From: Leifsonia sp. CL147
GTDB lineage: Bacteria > Actinomycetota > Actinomycetes > Actinomycetales > Microbacteriaceae
Direction of reading: 5' to 3'
Assembly: GCF_900114565.1 (NCBI RefSeq)
Contig: NZ_FOTM01000003.1
Coordinates: 156,674 to 220,673, forward strand
DNA: 64,000 nt
The notes under the pieces are model-generated. The model worked only from the letters and a program-made list of their open reading frames with translations. It ran no database searches and was not told where the DNA came from. The translations under genes and the position numbers were made by a program. Below are positions 42,873 through 49,384 of this stretch, piece by piece. Every line of letters begins with the position of its first letter. Position 1 is the first letter of the stretch.

Positions 42873-43892
42873 ATGTCGTCCGCCCCGACTCCCGCTCCGC
42901 CGCTCGCGGCTCTGGCGCTCTCACGTCACGCGACCGACCGCGACCATGCGGCGCGATCGCGTCCGGCCCTGTTCGACGAGCTGTGGGAGGAGCCGGGCAC
43001 GCGGGTGCTCGCCCTGTGGAAGGGCCGTGCCCTCCTCACCGCCGAGAGCGTCGAGGCTGCGACCCCCACGGCCGATGGATGGTCGGCTCCCGGCGCGGGA
43101 CCCGCCGAACTCGAGCTGCTGCCCGTCGACCGGGTGACCTCGGCCCTCCTGCGCGTGTACCTCGGCCGCACCACGGTCGCCACCGCCGCGGAGCCTCCCG
43201 GCAGCGCCGTGGTCCTCGAGGTGCTGACGGACGCCGCTGCTCAGGAGCTCGAGCCCGACGAGGCGCGCTGGGGCAACCTCCGCACGGTGGCCACCGCGCT
43301 GAGCGACCGGGATGCCGGACTCTTCACCGAAGCGCTGGCCATGGCCAACTGGCATGCTGCGAACACGCACTGCCCGCGTTGCGGGATGCCGACCGTCGTG
43401 GAGCAGGCGGGCTGGGTCCGCCGCTGCTTCGAGGACGGCTCCGAGGTCTTCCCGCGCACCGACCCCGCCGTGATCGTCACCATTCTGGATGCCGACGACC
43501 GGCTGCTGCTGGGGTCCAATGCCCTGTGGGAGCATTCCCGGTACTCGCTGCTCGCCGGGTTCGTGGAGCCGGGGGAGTCGTTCGAGTCGGCGGTGGAGCG
43601 CGAGATTTTCGAGGAGGCGGGGATCCGCGTCGTGGATGCGCGCTACAAGGGCTCACAGCCGTGGCCGTTCCCCGCGTCCGTGATGATCGGGATGACCGCC
43701 CGGCTCGCCGACGATCAGGAGCCGTCCGCGCTCGACCCGGACGGCGAGGAGATCCTGGACCTCCGCTGGTTCAGCCGTGAGGAGCTGTGGGAGGCGCGGG
43801 AGCAGATCATCCTGCCCGGGCGGTCGTCGATCGCGCGCGCCCTCATCGAGGACTGGTACGGCGGCCCGCTGGACGAGCCGCCCGCGCCGTGA
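42873..43892 (+). CDS. nudC: NAD(+) diphosphatase / NAD-decapping hydrolase
   Basis: A 339-residue Nudix hydrolase that cleaves NADH or NAD-capped RNA 5' ends. The zinc-ribbon begins CPRCGMPTVVEQAGWVRRC; the Nudix box is GFVEPGESFESAVEREIFEE followed by AGI, with the expected Glu residues. The preceding FPRTDPAVIVTILDADDRLL and the downstream SQPWPFPASVMIGM substrate motif are diagnostic of NudC. The N-terminal ~140 residues form the family-specific domain. The start is ATG at 42873 with GAAAGGAC upstream. The stop overlaps the uvrD2 GTG by 4 bp. Confidence 0.93.
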   Translation: MSSAPTPAPPLAALALSRHATDRDHAARSRPALFDELWEEPGTRVLALWKGRALLTAESVEAATPTADGWSAPGAGPAELELLPVDRVTSALLRVYLGRTTVATAAEPPGSAVVLEVLTDAAAQELEPDEARWGNLRTVATALSDRDAGLFTEALAMANWHAANTHCPRCGMPTVVEQAGWVRRCFEDGSEVFPRTDPAVIVTILDADDRLLLGSNALWEHSRYSLLAGFVEPGESFESAVEREIFEEAGIRVVDARYKGSQPWPFPASVMIGMTARLADDQEPSALDPDGEEILDLRWFSREELWEAREQIILPGRSSIARALIEDWYGGPLDEPPAP

Positions 43893-45652
43893 GCACCGCG
43901 CTCTCCGGGCCGGACACGCTGCTCGCCGGCCTGGATGCGCAGCAGCGGGTCGCGGCCGAAGCGCTGTTCGGTCCGGTGTGCATCCTGGCCGGTGCCGGAA
44001 CCGGCAAGACGCGCGCGATCACGCACCGGATCGCCTACGGCGTCGCGTCCGGCGCGTATGCGCCGAATCGCGTGATGGCCCTGACCTTCACCAGCCGCGC
44101 TGCGGCCGAGTTGCGGGGACGCCTGCGCCAGCTCGGTGCCGGCGGCGTCTCCGCCCGCACCTTCCACTCGGCGGCGCTGTCGCAGCTGAACTACTTCTGG
44201 CCGCAGGTGGTCGGCGGCCAGCTGCCGTCCGTGCTCGATGGGAAGGGACGGGTGCTCGGGCAGGCCGCGGAAGCCCTCAAGCTGCGCGTGGACACGGCGA
44301 CGCTGCGGGATGTGGCCGCCGAGGTGGAGTGGCGGAAGGTCTCCGGTCTCGGGATCGAGCAGTACTCGGCGGCGGGCCGCCCGACGCCGGGCTCGCTGAC
44401 CGCGGATCAGGTGGCGGGCCTTCTGCAGAAGTACGAGGAGCTCAAGGACCAGCGCAAGCAGATCGACTTCGAGGATGTGCTGCTCGCCTGCGCCGGCATG
44501 ATCGAGTCGGAGCCCGCCGTCGCACTGCAGGTGCGGGAGCAGTACCGGTTCTTCGTCGTCGACGAGTACCAGGACGTGTCGCCGCTGCAGCATCAGCTCC
44601 TGTCCCTGTGGCTCGGCACACGGACCGATCTGTGCGTCGTCGGGGACGCCAGCCAGACCATCTACTCCTTCGCCGGTGCCCGCAGCGACTATTTGCTCGG
44701 GTTCGAGCGGGAGCATCCCGGAGCGACGGTCGTGCGCCTCGAGCAGAACTACCGCTCCACACCCTCGGTGATCGACGTCGCGAACCGGCTCATGCGCGGC
44801 CGTTCCGGCGCACTGACCCTGAGGCCGGCCGAACTCCCCGGGGGAGCGCGCGACGTGGATCCGGTGCCCGAGCCGACCGCGTACGAGGATGACCGCGCGG
44901 AGGCGCGCGCTGTCGCCCAGCGGATCGCCGCCGAGCTCGCCGCCGGTTCGCGACCCGAGCACATCGCGGTGCTGTACCGCGTCAACGTGCAGTCGGCCGC
45001 GCTCGAGCAGGCGCTCGGCGATCTCGGCATCAGCTACCAGATCCGTGGCTCGAAGCGGTTCTTCGACCTCCCGGAGGTGCGACAGGCCGTCATGTCGTTG
45101 CGCGCGGCCAGCCTGGCGGCGACGGACGACCCGCTGTTCAAGTCGGTCAGCGACGTGCTCCGGTCCCTCGGCTGGTCCGTCCAGCCACCGGAGGCACGCG
45201 GAGCCGTCCGCGAGCGCTGGGAGTCGCTGAACGCCATCATGGGTCTCGCCGACGAACAGCCGCCCGGCCGCACGCTGCGCGCCTTCACCGACGAGCTGCT
45301 CGCCCGTCAGGCCGGGCAGCACGAGCCGACGATGTCCGCCGTGACCCTCGCTACGCTGCACGCCGCGAAGGGCCTCGAGTGGCCCTCCGTCTACCTGGTG
45401 GGATTGAGCGAAGGACTCGTCCCGATCAGTTATGCCACCACGTTCGAGCAGGTGGATGAGGAGCGTCGCCTCCTGTACGTCGGCATCACGCGCGCCCGGG
45501 AACGCCTGCGCCTCAGCTGGGCGGCGCGCGGCAACCAGCCCGGTCGACCCTCCTCGCGTCAGCCATCGCGGTTCCTCTCCGAGCTCCGGCCCACGGTCAC
45601 GCCGGGAGACCCAGGCAGCCGCACTCCGGGTGCGGCTCCCACGCGCGGCTGA
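43889..45652 (+). CDS. uvrD2: UvrD2-like ATP-dependent DNA helicase (short form)
   Basis: A 587-residue superfamily 1A helicase, 3'-5' polarity by family. Motifs: LDAQQRVAAEALFGPVCIL, AGAGTGKTRAITHRIAYG (I), LTFTSRAAAELRGRLRQLG (Ia), FVVDEYQDVSPLQHQLL (II, ~residue 224), VVGDASQTIYSFAGA (III), RLEQNYRSTPSVIDVA (IV), LATLHAAKGLEWPSVYLVG (V) and LLYVGITRARERLRLSWA (VI). Mycobacterial UvrD2 is about 700 residues with a C-terminal HRDC domain; this protein ends soon after motif VI in a short Pro/Arg-rich tail, so HRDC is absent. The start is GTG at 43889, coupled to nudC. Its 3' end overlaps the opposing gene by 56 bp. Confidence 0.9.
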   Translation: MSTALSGPDTLLAGLDAQQRVAAEALFGPVCILAGAGTGKTRAITHRIAYGVASGAYAPNRVMALTFTSRAAAELRGRLRQLGAGGVSARTFHSAALSQLNYFWPQVVGGQLPSVLDGKGRVLGQAAEALKLRVDTATLRDVAAEVEWRKVSGLGIEQYSAAGRPTPGSLTADQVAGLLQKYEELKDQRKQIDFEDVLLACAGMIESEPAVALQVREQYRFFVVDEYQDVSPLQHQLLSLWLGTRTDLCVVGDASQTIYSFAGARSDYLLGFEREHPGATVVRLEQNYRSTPSVIDVANRLMRGRSGALTLRPAELPGGARDVDPVPEPTAYEDDRAEARAVAQRIAAELAAGSRPEHIAVLYRVNVQSAALEQALGDLGISYQIRGSKRFFDLPEVRQAVMSLRAASLAATDDPLFKSVSDVLRSLGWSVQPPEARGAVRERWESLNAIMGLADEQPPGRTLRAFTDELLARQAGQHEPTMSAVTLATLHAAKGLEWPSVYLVGLSEGLVPISYATTFEQVDEERRLLYVGITRARERLRLSWAARGNQPGRPSSRQPSRFLSELRPTVTPGDPGSRTPGAAPTRG

Positions 45653-46496
45653 CCCACTCGACGGCTCCGGCCTCCAGGCGCCAGGCCACCCCGGAAGGCA
45701 CCTCCGGCGCAACCGGACGCACCGCCGGCACCCCCGGACGCACCGCCGGCACCCCCGGACGCACCGCCGGCACCCCGGCATTCACCCCCGAACCCTCCGT
45801 CGCGCCCGAGCCGGCGATGCCCGCCAGCACGATCGCGGCCCCTCGAGCGGCGGCCGCAGCCGAGCTGATCGCCGTCTCGCCCGGGGCCGGCCGGGTGTGC
45901 AGCTGCGTGGCCATGGCCGGCCAGGCCGGGTCCGCATCCGTCCGATGCAGGTCGACACACCGCAGGCAGGCACCGTCGCCCGGCCGCACGAAGGGCCCGA
46001 CGCAGACACCGGCGTCGCCGAACACGACGGGGAGGTGCGGCACGTCGCGGCGCAGCCACCGCGCGTGGCGCTGGGGCTCGACCGCATAGGCGGCGACGAT
46101 GACTGCCGCTTCCGCTTGCGCGACCACCGGGTCCGACCACGACAGTCCGCTGCGGATGTCGACTCCCGCTTCGGACAGCATCCGTTCGAGGGTCGCTGCC
46201 GTCGGCCCCGCGCCGTCGAGCACGACCAGAGGCGGTTCCGTCCTCTCGGCGCTCGCGGGTGCCAGCACCGGTGTCAGCTGCTCCAGCAGCTCCCTCACGG
46301 CCGACGGCGGTGCGCCCGCGCGCTTGGCCACCACGCGGAGCCCCTCTGCGGACACGCCCCCGCCGAGCGCGGCCAGCATCCGCTCGTCCGCGCCGCTCAC
46401 CCGTTCGAGAACGAGCAGGGGCCGTTCGATGCCGAACTGGAGGCTGTCGGGCGTGCGCCACACGTGCTGGATGCGGGAGTCGAGTGCGAGGACCAT
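45597..46496 (-). CDS. ThiF/cyclodehydratase-like protein of unknown role
   Basis: A 299-residue protein. The C-terminal half resembles the partner domain of TOMM/SagC-type cyclodehydratases: HLPVVFGDAGVCVGPFVRPG, then GDGACLRCVDLHRTDADPAW and a terminal CGCLG, which would form a Cys4-like zinc site. The N-terminal half (VVLDGAGPTAATLERML) looks like a remnant nucleotide-binding fold without a clear ATP motif. No leader peptide or oxidase is nearby, so a natural-product role is not supported; it occupies a conserved position between uvrD2 and the DUF2342 gene. A three-fold seven-residue repeat (GVPAVRP) lies near the C-terminus. The start is ATG at 46494-46496. Confidence 0.65.
   Translation of the reverse strand: MVLALDSRIQHVWRTPDSLQFGIERPLLVLERVSGADERMLAALGGGVSAEGLRVVAKRAGAPPSAVRELLEQLTPVLAPASAERTEPPLVVLDGAGPTAATLERMLSEAGVDIRSGLSWSDPVVAQAEAAVIVAAYAVEPQRHARWLRRDVPHLPVVFGDAGVCVGPFVRPGDGACLRCVDLHRTDADPAWPAMATQLHTRPAPGETAISSAAAAARGAAIVLAGIAGSGATEGSGVNAGVPAVRPGVPAVRPGVPAVRPVAPEVPSGVAWRLEAGAVEWVSRAWEPHPECGCLGLPA
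45714..45776 (-). repeat. 21-bp in-frame tandem repeat (three copies)
   Basis: CGGACGCACCGCCGGCACCC plus one C is repeated exactly at 45714, 45735 and 45756 and encodes GVPAVRP three times on the minus strand. Confidence 0.95.
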
Positions 46497-46502
46497 TCCT
46501 GC

Positions 46503-46508
46503 ATCCTC
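46503..46508 (-). promoter_or_regulatory. Weak -10 candidate (GAGGAT) of the ThiF-like gene
   Basis: GAGGAT keeps A2 and T6 and ends six bases before the ATG at 46496. Confidence 0.3.
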
Positions 46509-46595
46509 TCGGACGCAGGTGCCCGCTCAGCGGTTGTCCACAGACCGACTTTCCGAGGACGCTCTATCCCCAGTAGCCCCTCACGGACTCCGGCC

Positions 46596-47945
46596 TCATC
46601 CCTCGGTCGGGCGATCCCTGTCGTCGCGCAGGAGGTCTTCGATCGCCTGGTCGAGCGCGTCCTGCTCCGGCTCCTGGCCGCTGGCCGCCGCCGTCAGGCG
46701 AGCCACCAGGACGGACGGGTCGTCGAGGTCGGACGACTGGGGGAGCAGGTCGGGGTGCGACCACAGGGTGTCCCGCGCATCCATGCCGACGGCATCCGTG
46801 ACCGCCTGCCACATGGCGGCGGCGTCCCGCAGCCGCCGCGGCCGCAGCTCCAGGCCCACGAGGGTCGAGAACGCCGACTCGGCGGGTCCGCCGGACGCCC
46901 GGCGGCGGCGCACCGTCTCGGCGATCGCGGCGGCGCGGGGGAGCAGGTGCGTGGCGTTCGCCGTCACCACATCGACCCAGCCCTCGACGAGCGCGAGCAC
47001 AGTCTCGAGCCGGGCGAGCGCCTCCTGCTGGTCCTCGGTCCGCGGCGGGATGAGCCGGCCGCTGACCATCGCCTCGCGCAGCTCCTCGGGGTTCGAGGGG
47101 TCGAAGTTCTCGGCGAGCGACTCGAGCGCATCCGTGTCGATGCTGATGCCCTTGGCGAAGGCCGTGATCTGGGTGATGAGCTGCAGCCGCAGCCACTTCG
47201 CGTGCCGGAACAGCCGGGCGTGCGCGAGCTCGCGCACCGCGAGGTAGAGCTGGATCTGGTCGGCGGGGATGTCGAGCCCGTCGCCGAACTCGGCCACGTT
47301 CTGCGGCAGCAGTGCCGCTGTGCCGTCGGGAAGCAGCGGGATGCCGATGTCGCCTCCGGACACGACCTCCTTCGAGAGCTGGCCGACGACCTGGCCCAGC
47401 TGCATGGCGAACAGCGCGCCGCCGATCGAGCGCATCACCTGCCCGGCGTTCTGCAGCATCGCCTGCATCTCCTCCGGCGCCTGCTCGGACAGGACCCGGG
47501 TCAGAGCGTCGGAGATGCTGAGGGCGACCGGCTCGGCGAGCTGCGTCCACAGCGGCATGGTCTGTCGCGCCCACTCCGCCCGGCCGATGAGCTCGGGCGT
47601 GCTGCTGAGGCCTGCGACACCGGTCGCCTGGTCGAGCCAGAGCGAGGCGACGTGGAAGGCCTGGTCGAGCGCGGCACGCTCCGCCGGAGTGACCGGATGC
47701 GCACCATCGGCGGCGAGCTGGCGCGCCTGCTGCTGCGCGATGTCCCAATTGATGCCGCCGCCCGGGTTCATCAGGGCGTTCTGCAGCTGCCCGAGAAGGG
47801 CCTGGATGCTGGCCGGATCGTTGGGCAGGCCTGCGGCGCCGGCGAGACGGCTCGGGTCGATCGACGCGCCGTTTCCCGACAGGAACTGGTTCAGCAGTTC
47901 GCGGAACTCGTCGTCGTCCCGCTCCTCGTTCTGGTCGTCGGCCAT
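46596..47945 (-). CDS. DUF2342 zincin-like protein (predicted zinc metalloprotease family)
   Basis: A 449-residue actinobacterial protein annotated in relatives as coenzyme-F420-associated or zincin-like. Family landmarks are INWDIAQQQARQLAADG, IGGALFAMQLGQVVGQLSKE, IPLLPDGTAALLPQNVAEFG and the active-site-like helix QIQLYLAVRELAHARLFRHA. In that helix the protease H-E-x-x-H reads R-E-L-A-H, so the first zinc His is replaced and catalysis is doubtful. The N-terminus is acidic and the C-terminus is a disordered Asp/Arg tail. The start MADDQN is ATG at 47943-47945 with AGAGGAC upstream. It is divergent from the PDZ-Lon gene. Confidence 0.85.
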   Translation of the reverse strand: MADDQNEERDDDEFRELLNQFLSGNGASIDPSRLAGAAGLPNDPASIQALLGQLQNALMNPGGGINWDIAQQQARQLAADGAHPVTPAERAALDQAFHVASLWLDQATGVAGLSSTPELIGRAEWARQTMPLWTQLAEPVALSISDALTRVLSEQAPEEMQAMLQNAGQVMRSIGGALFAMQLGQVVGQLSKEVVSGGDIGIPLLPDGTAALLPQNVAEFGDGLDIPADQIQLYLAVRELAHARLFRHAKWLRLQLITQITAFAKGISIDTDALESLAENFDPSNPEELREAMVSGRLIPPRTEDQQEALARLETVLALVEGWVDVVTANATHLLPRAAAIAETVRRRRASGGPAESAFSTLVGLELRPRRLRDAAAMWQAVTDAVGMDARDTLWSHPDLLPQSSDLDDPSVLVARLTAAASGQEPEQDALDQAIEDLLRDDRDRPTEG

Positions 47946-48061
47946 CGTGAGCGTCCTCTTCTCGAACTGAGCCGGCCACGGATCGAACAGCCGCCGGGCT
48001 CGGCTTCAGGCTTGCCATCTACGCTAGCCGGTGGTGCCGGGGCGGCGGGTGAGAATTGGCC

Positions 48062-48067
48062 TATGCT
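48062..48067 (+). promoter_or_regulatory. -10 candidate (TATGCT) of the PDZ-Lon protease gene
   Basis: TATGCT lies about 95 bp before the chosen GTG start; no stronger -10 is seen in the gap from the DUF2342 gene. Confidence 0.35.
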
Positions 48068-48161
48068 CGCATCCGGGCCGTGCGCCTGTGGCGAACACCC
48101 GCTCATGGCGGAGAGCCACCAGCACCCCGGCGCACCAGCACCCCAGCGAGAGGACGGCCCT

Positions 48162-49301
48162 GTGACCCTGTTCGGCGAGGAAGATCGTGCCCTGCAGGCG
48201 CACGCGGCGGAGCGGATCGCTCCGCCGCGCCGGGTCATCATCGGCTGGGTCGCGATCGGGGTCGCGGTGGTGCTCGCCCTGGTGCTCGCGCTCGTCCCCG
48301 CTCCCTTCGTCATCGAGCAGCCGGGGCCGGTGTTCAACACGCTCGGCACGGACCAGCAGGTCGGATCGCCGTCGGGCGGAGACGCGAAGGACCTGATCAG
48401 CATCCCGGGCCACAAGACGTACCCCACGTCCGGGTCGCTCGATCTCCTCACCGTCTCCGTGGTCGGGAACCCGGACCAGAGCCCGTCGTGGCTCGAGATC
48501 GCCGACGCCTGGTTCCAGCCGAGCAAGGCCGTTCTGCCGCTCGACGACGTCTTCCCCCCGGGCACGACCACGGAGCAGTCGAACGCCCAGAACGCCGCGG
48601 CCATGGTGGATTCGCAACAGGATGCGATCGCTGCGGCTCTCAGCCGGCTGGGCTACGACTTCCCCCAGAACGTCGCCGTGAAGCAGCTGCTGACCGGCAG
48701 CCCCGCGTCGCAGATGCTGAAAGTGGGCGATGAGATCACGTCCGTGAACGGCGTGAAGGTCCGCAGCATCCAAGCGCTGCGGGATGCCGTGAAGAAGAAC
48801 GGCACGGGAAAGCCCGCCGAACTCGGCATCGTCCGCGACGGCGCGGCATCCGTGGTCGCCGTCACCCCGACCCAGTCGCAGGGACAGGTGGTCATCGGCA
48901 TCGGAGCAGGGATGGACTACACCTTCCCGTTCGACGTGAAGATCCAGCTGAACGACGTCGGCGGCCCCAGCGCCGGCCAGATGTTCGCCCTCGGCATCAT
49001 GGACAAGCTGACGCCCGGCTCGCTCACGGGCGGCAAGCGCATCGCCGGCACGGGGACGATCGACAACACCGGCGCGATCGGGCCCATCGGCGGCATCCGG
49101 CAGAAGATGTACGCGGCGCGCGACACCGGGAAGGCGAGCTACTTCCTCGCGCCGGCCTCCAACTGCGACGAGGTCGTCGGCCACATTCCGTCCGGATTGC
49201 AGGTGTTCGCGGTGAAGACGCTGGCCGACTCGCTGAAGGTCCTCCAGGCGGTGCGCGACGGGTCGAGCACGTCCGGCCTGCCCACCTGCCACGCGGGCTG
49301 A
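48162..49301 (+). CDS. Membrane-anchored PDZ and Lon-type serine protease
   Basis: A 379-residue protein with an N-terminal transmembrane helix (RVIIGWVAIGVAVVLALVLA, ~residues 22-45), an extracytoplasmic PDZ domain (GSPASQMLKVGDEITSVNGV, ~190-260) and a Lon C-terminal protease domain without ATPase. The catalytic Ser270 is in DVGGPSAGQMFALGI and Lys315 in GGIRQKMYAARDTG, the Ser-Lys dyad of LonC. Relatives (Rv3194c, from memory) are conserved in actinobacteria. The start is GTG at 48162, chosen for GAGAGGAC six bases upstream; an upstream ATG at 48105 is open. UPF0182 follows on the same strand. Confidence 0.88.
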   Translation: MTLFGEEDRALQAHAAERIAPPRRVIIGWVAIGVAVVLALVLALVPAPFVIEQPGPVFNTLGTDQQVGSPSGGDAKDLISIPGHKTYPTSGSLDLLTVSVVGNPDQSPSWLEIADAWFQPSKAVLPLDDVFPPGTTTEQSNAQNAAAMVDSQQDAIAAALSRLGYDFPQNVAVKQLLTGSPASQMLKVGDEITSVNGVKVRSIQALRDAVKKNGTGKPAELGIVRDGAASVVAVTPTQSQGQVVIGIGAGMDYTFPFDVKIQLNDVGGPSAGQMFALGIMDKLTPGSLTGGKRIAGTGTIDNTGAIGPIGGIRQKMYAARDTGKASYFLAPASNCDEVVGHIPSGLQVFAVKTLADSLKVLQAVRDGSSTSGLPTCHAG

Positions 49302-49340
49302 CTTCCGCCGGGCCGCAGCGCACTCCAAGGGTCTGCTGCC

Positions 49341-49346
49341 TAGGAT
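49341..49346 (+). promoter_or_regulatory. -10 box (TAGGAT) of the UPF0182 gene
   Basis: TAGGAT with a predicted start near 49353 leaves a ~32-nt leader with GAGGG before the GTG at 49385. Confidence 0.45.
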
Positions 49347-49384
49347 GGACCCATTCCCGCCAGGCGAGACCAAGAGGGCCATAC

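Noticed and set aside
46534-46545. DnaA-box-like TTGTCCACAG between the ThiF-like and DUF2342 genes
   Set aside because: A single weak match without neighbouring boxes, AT-rich region or dnaA/dnaN genes does not make an origin.
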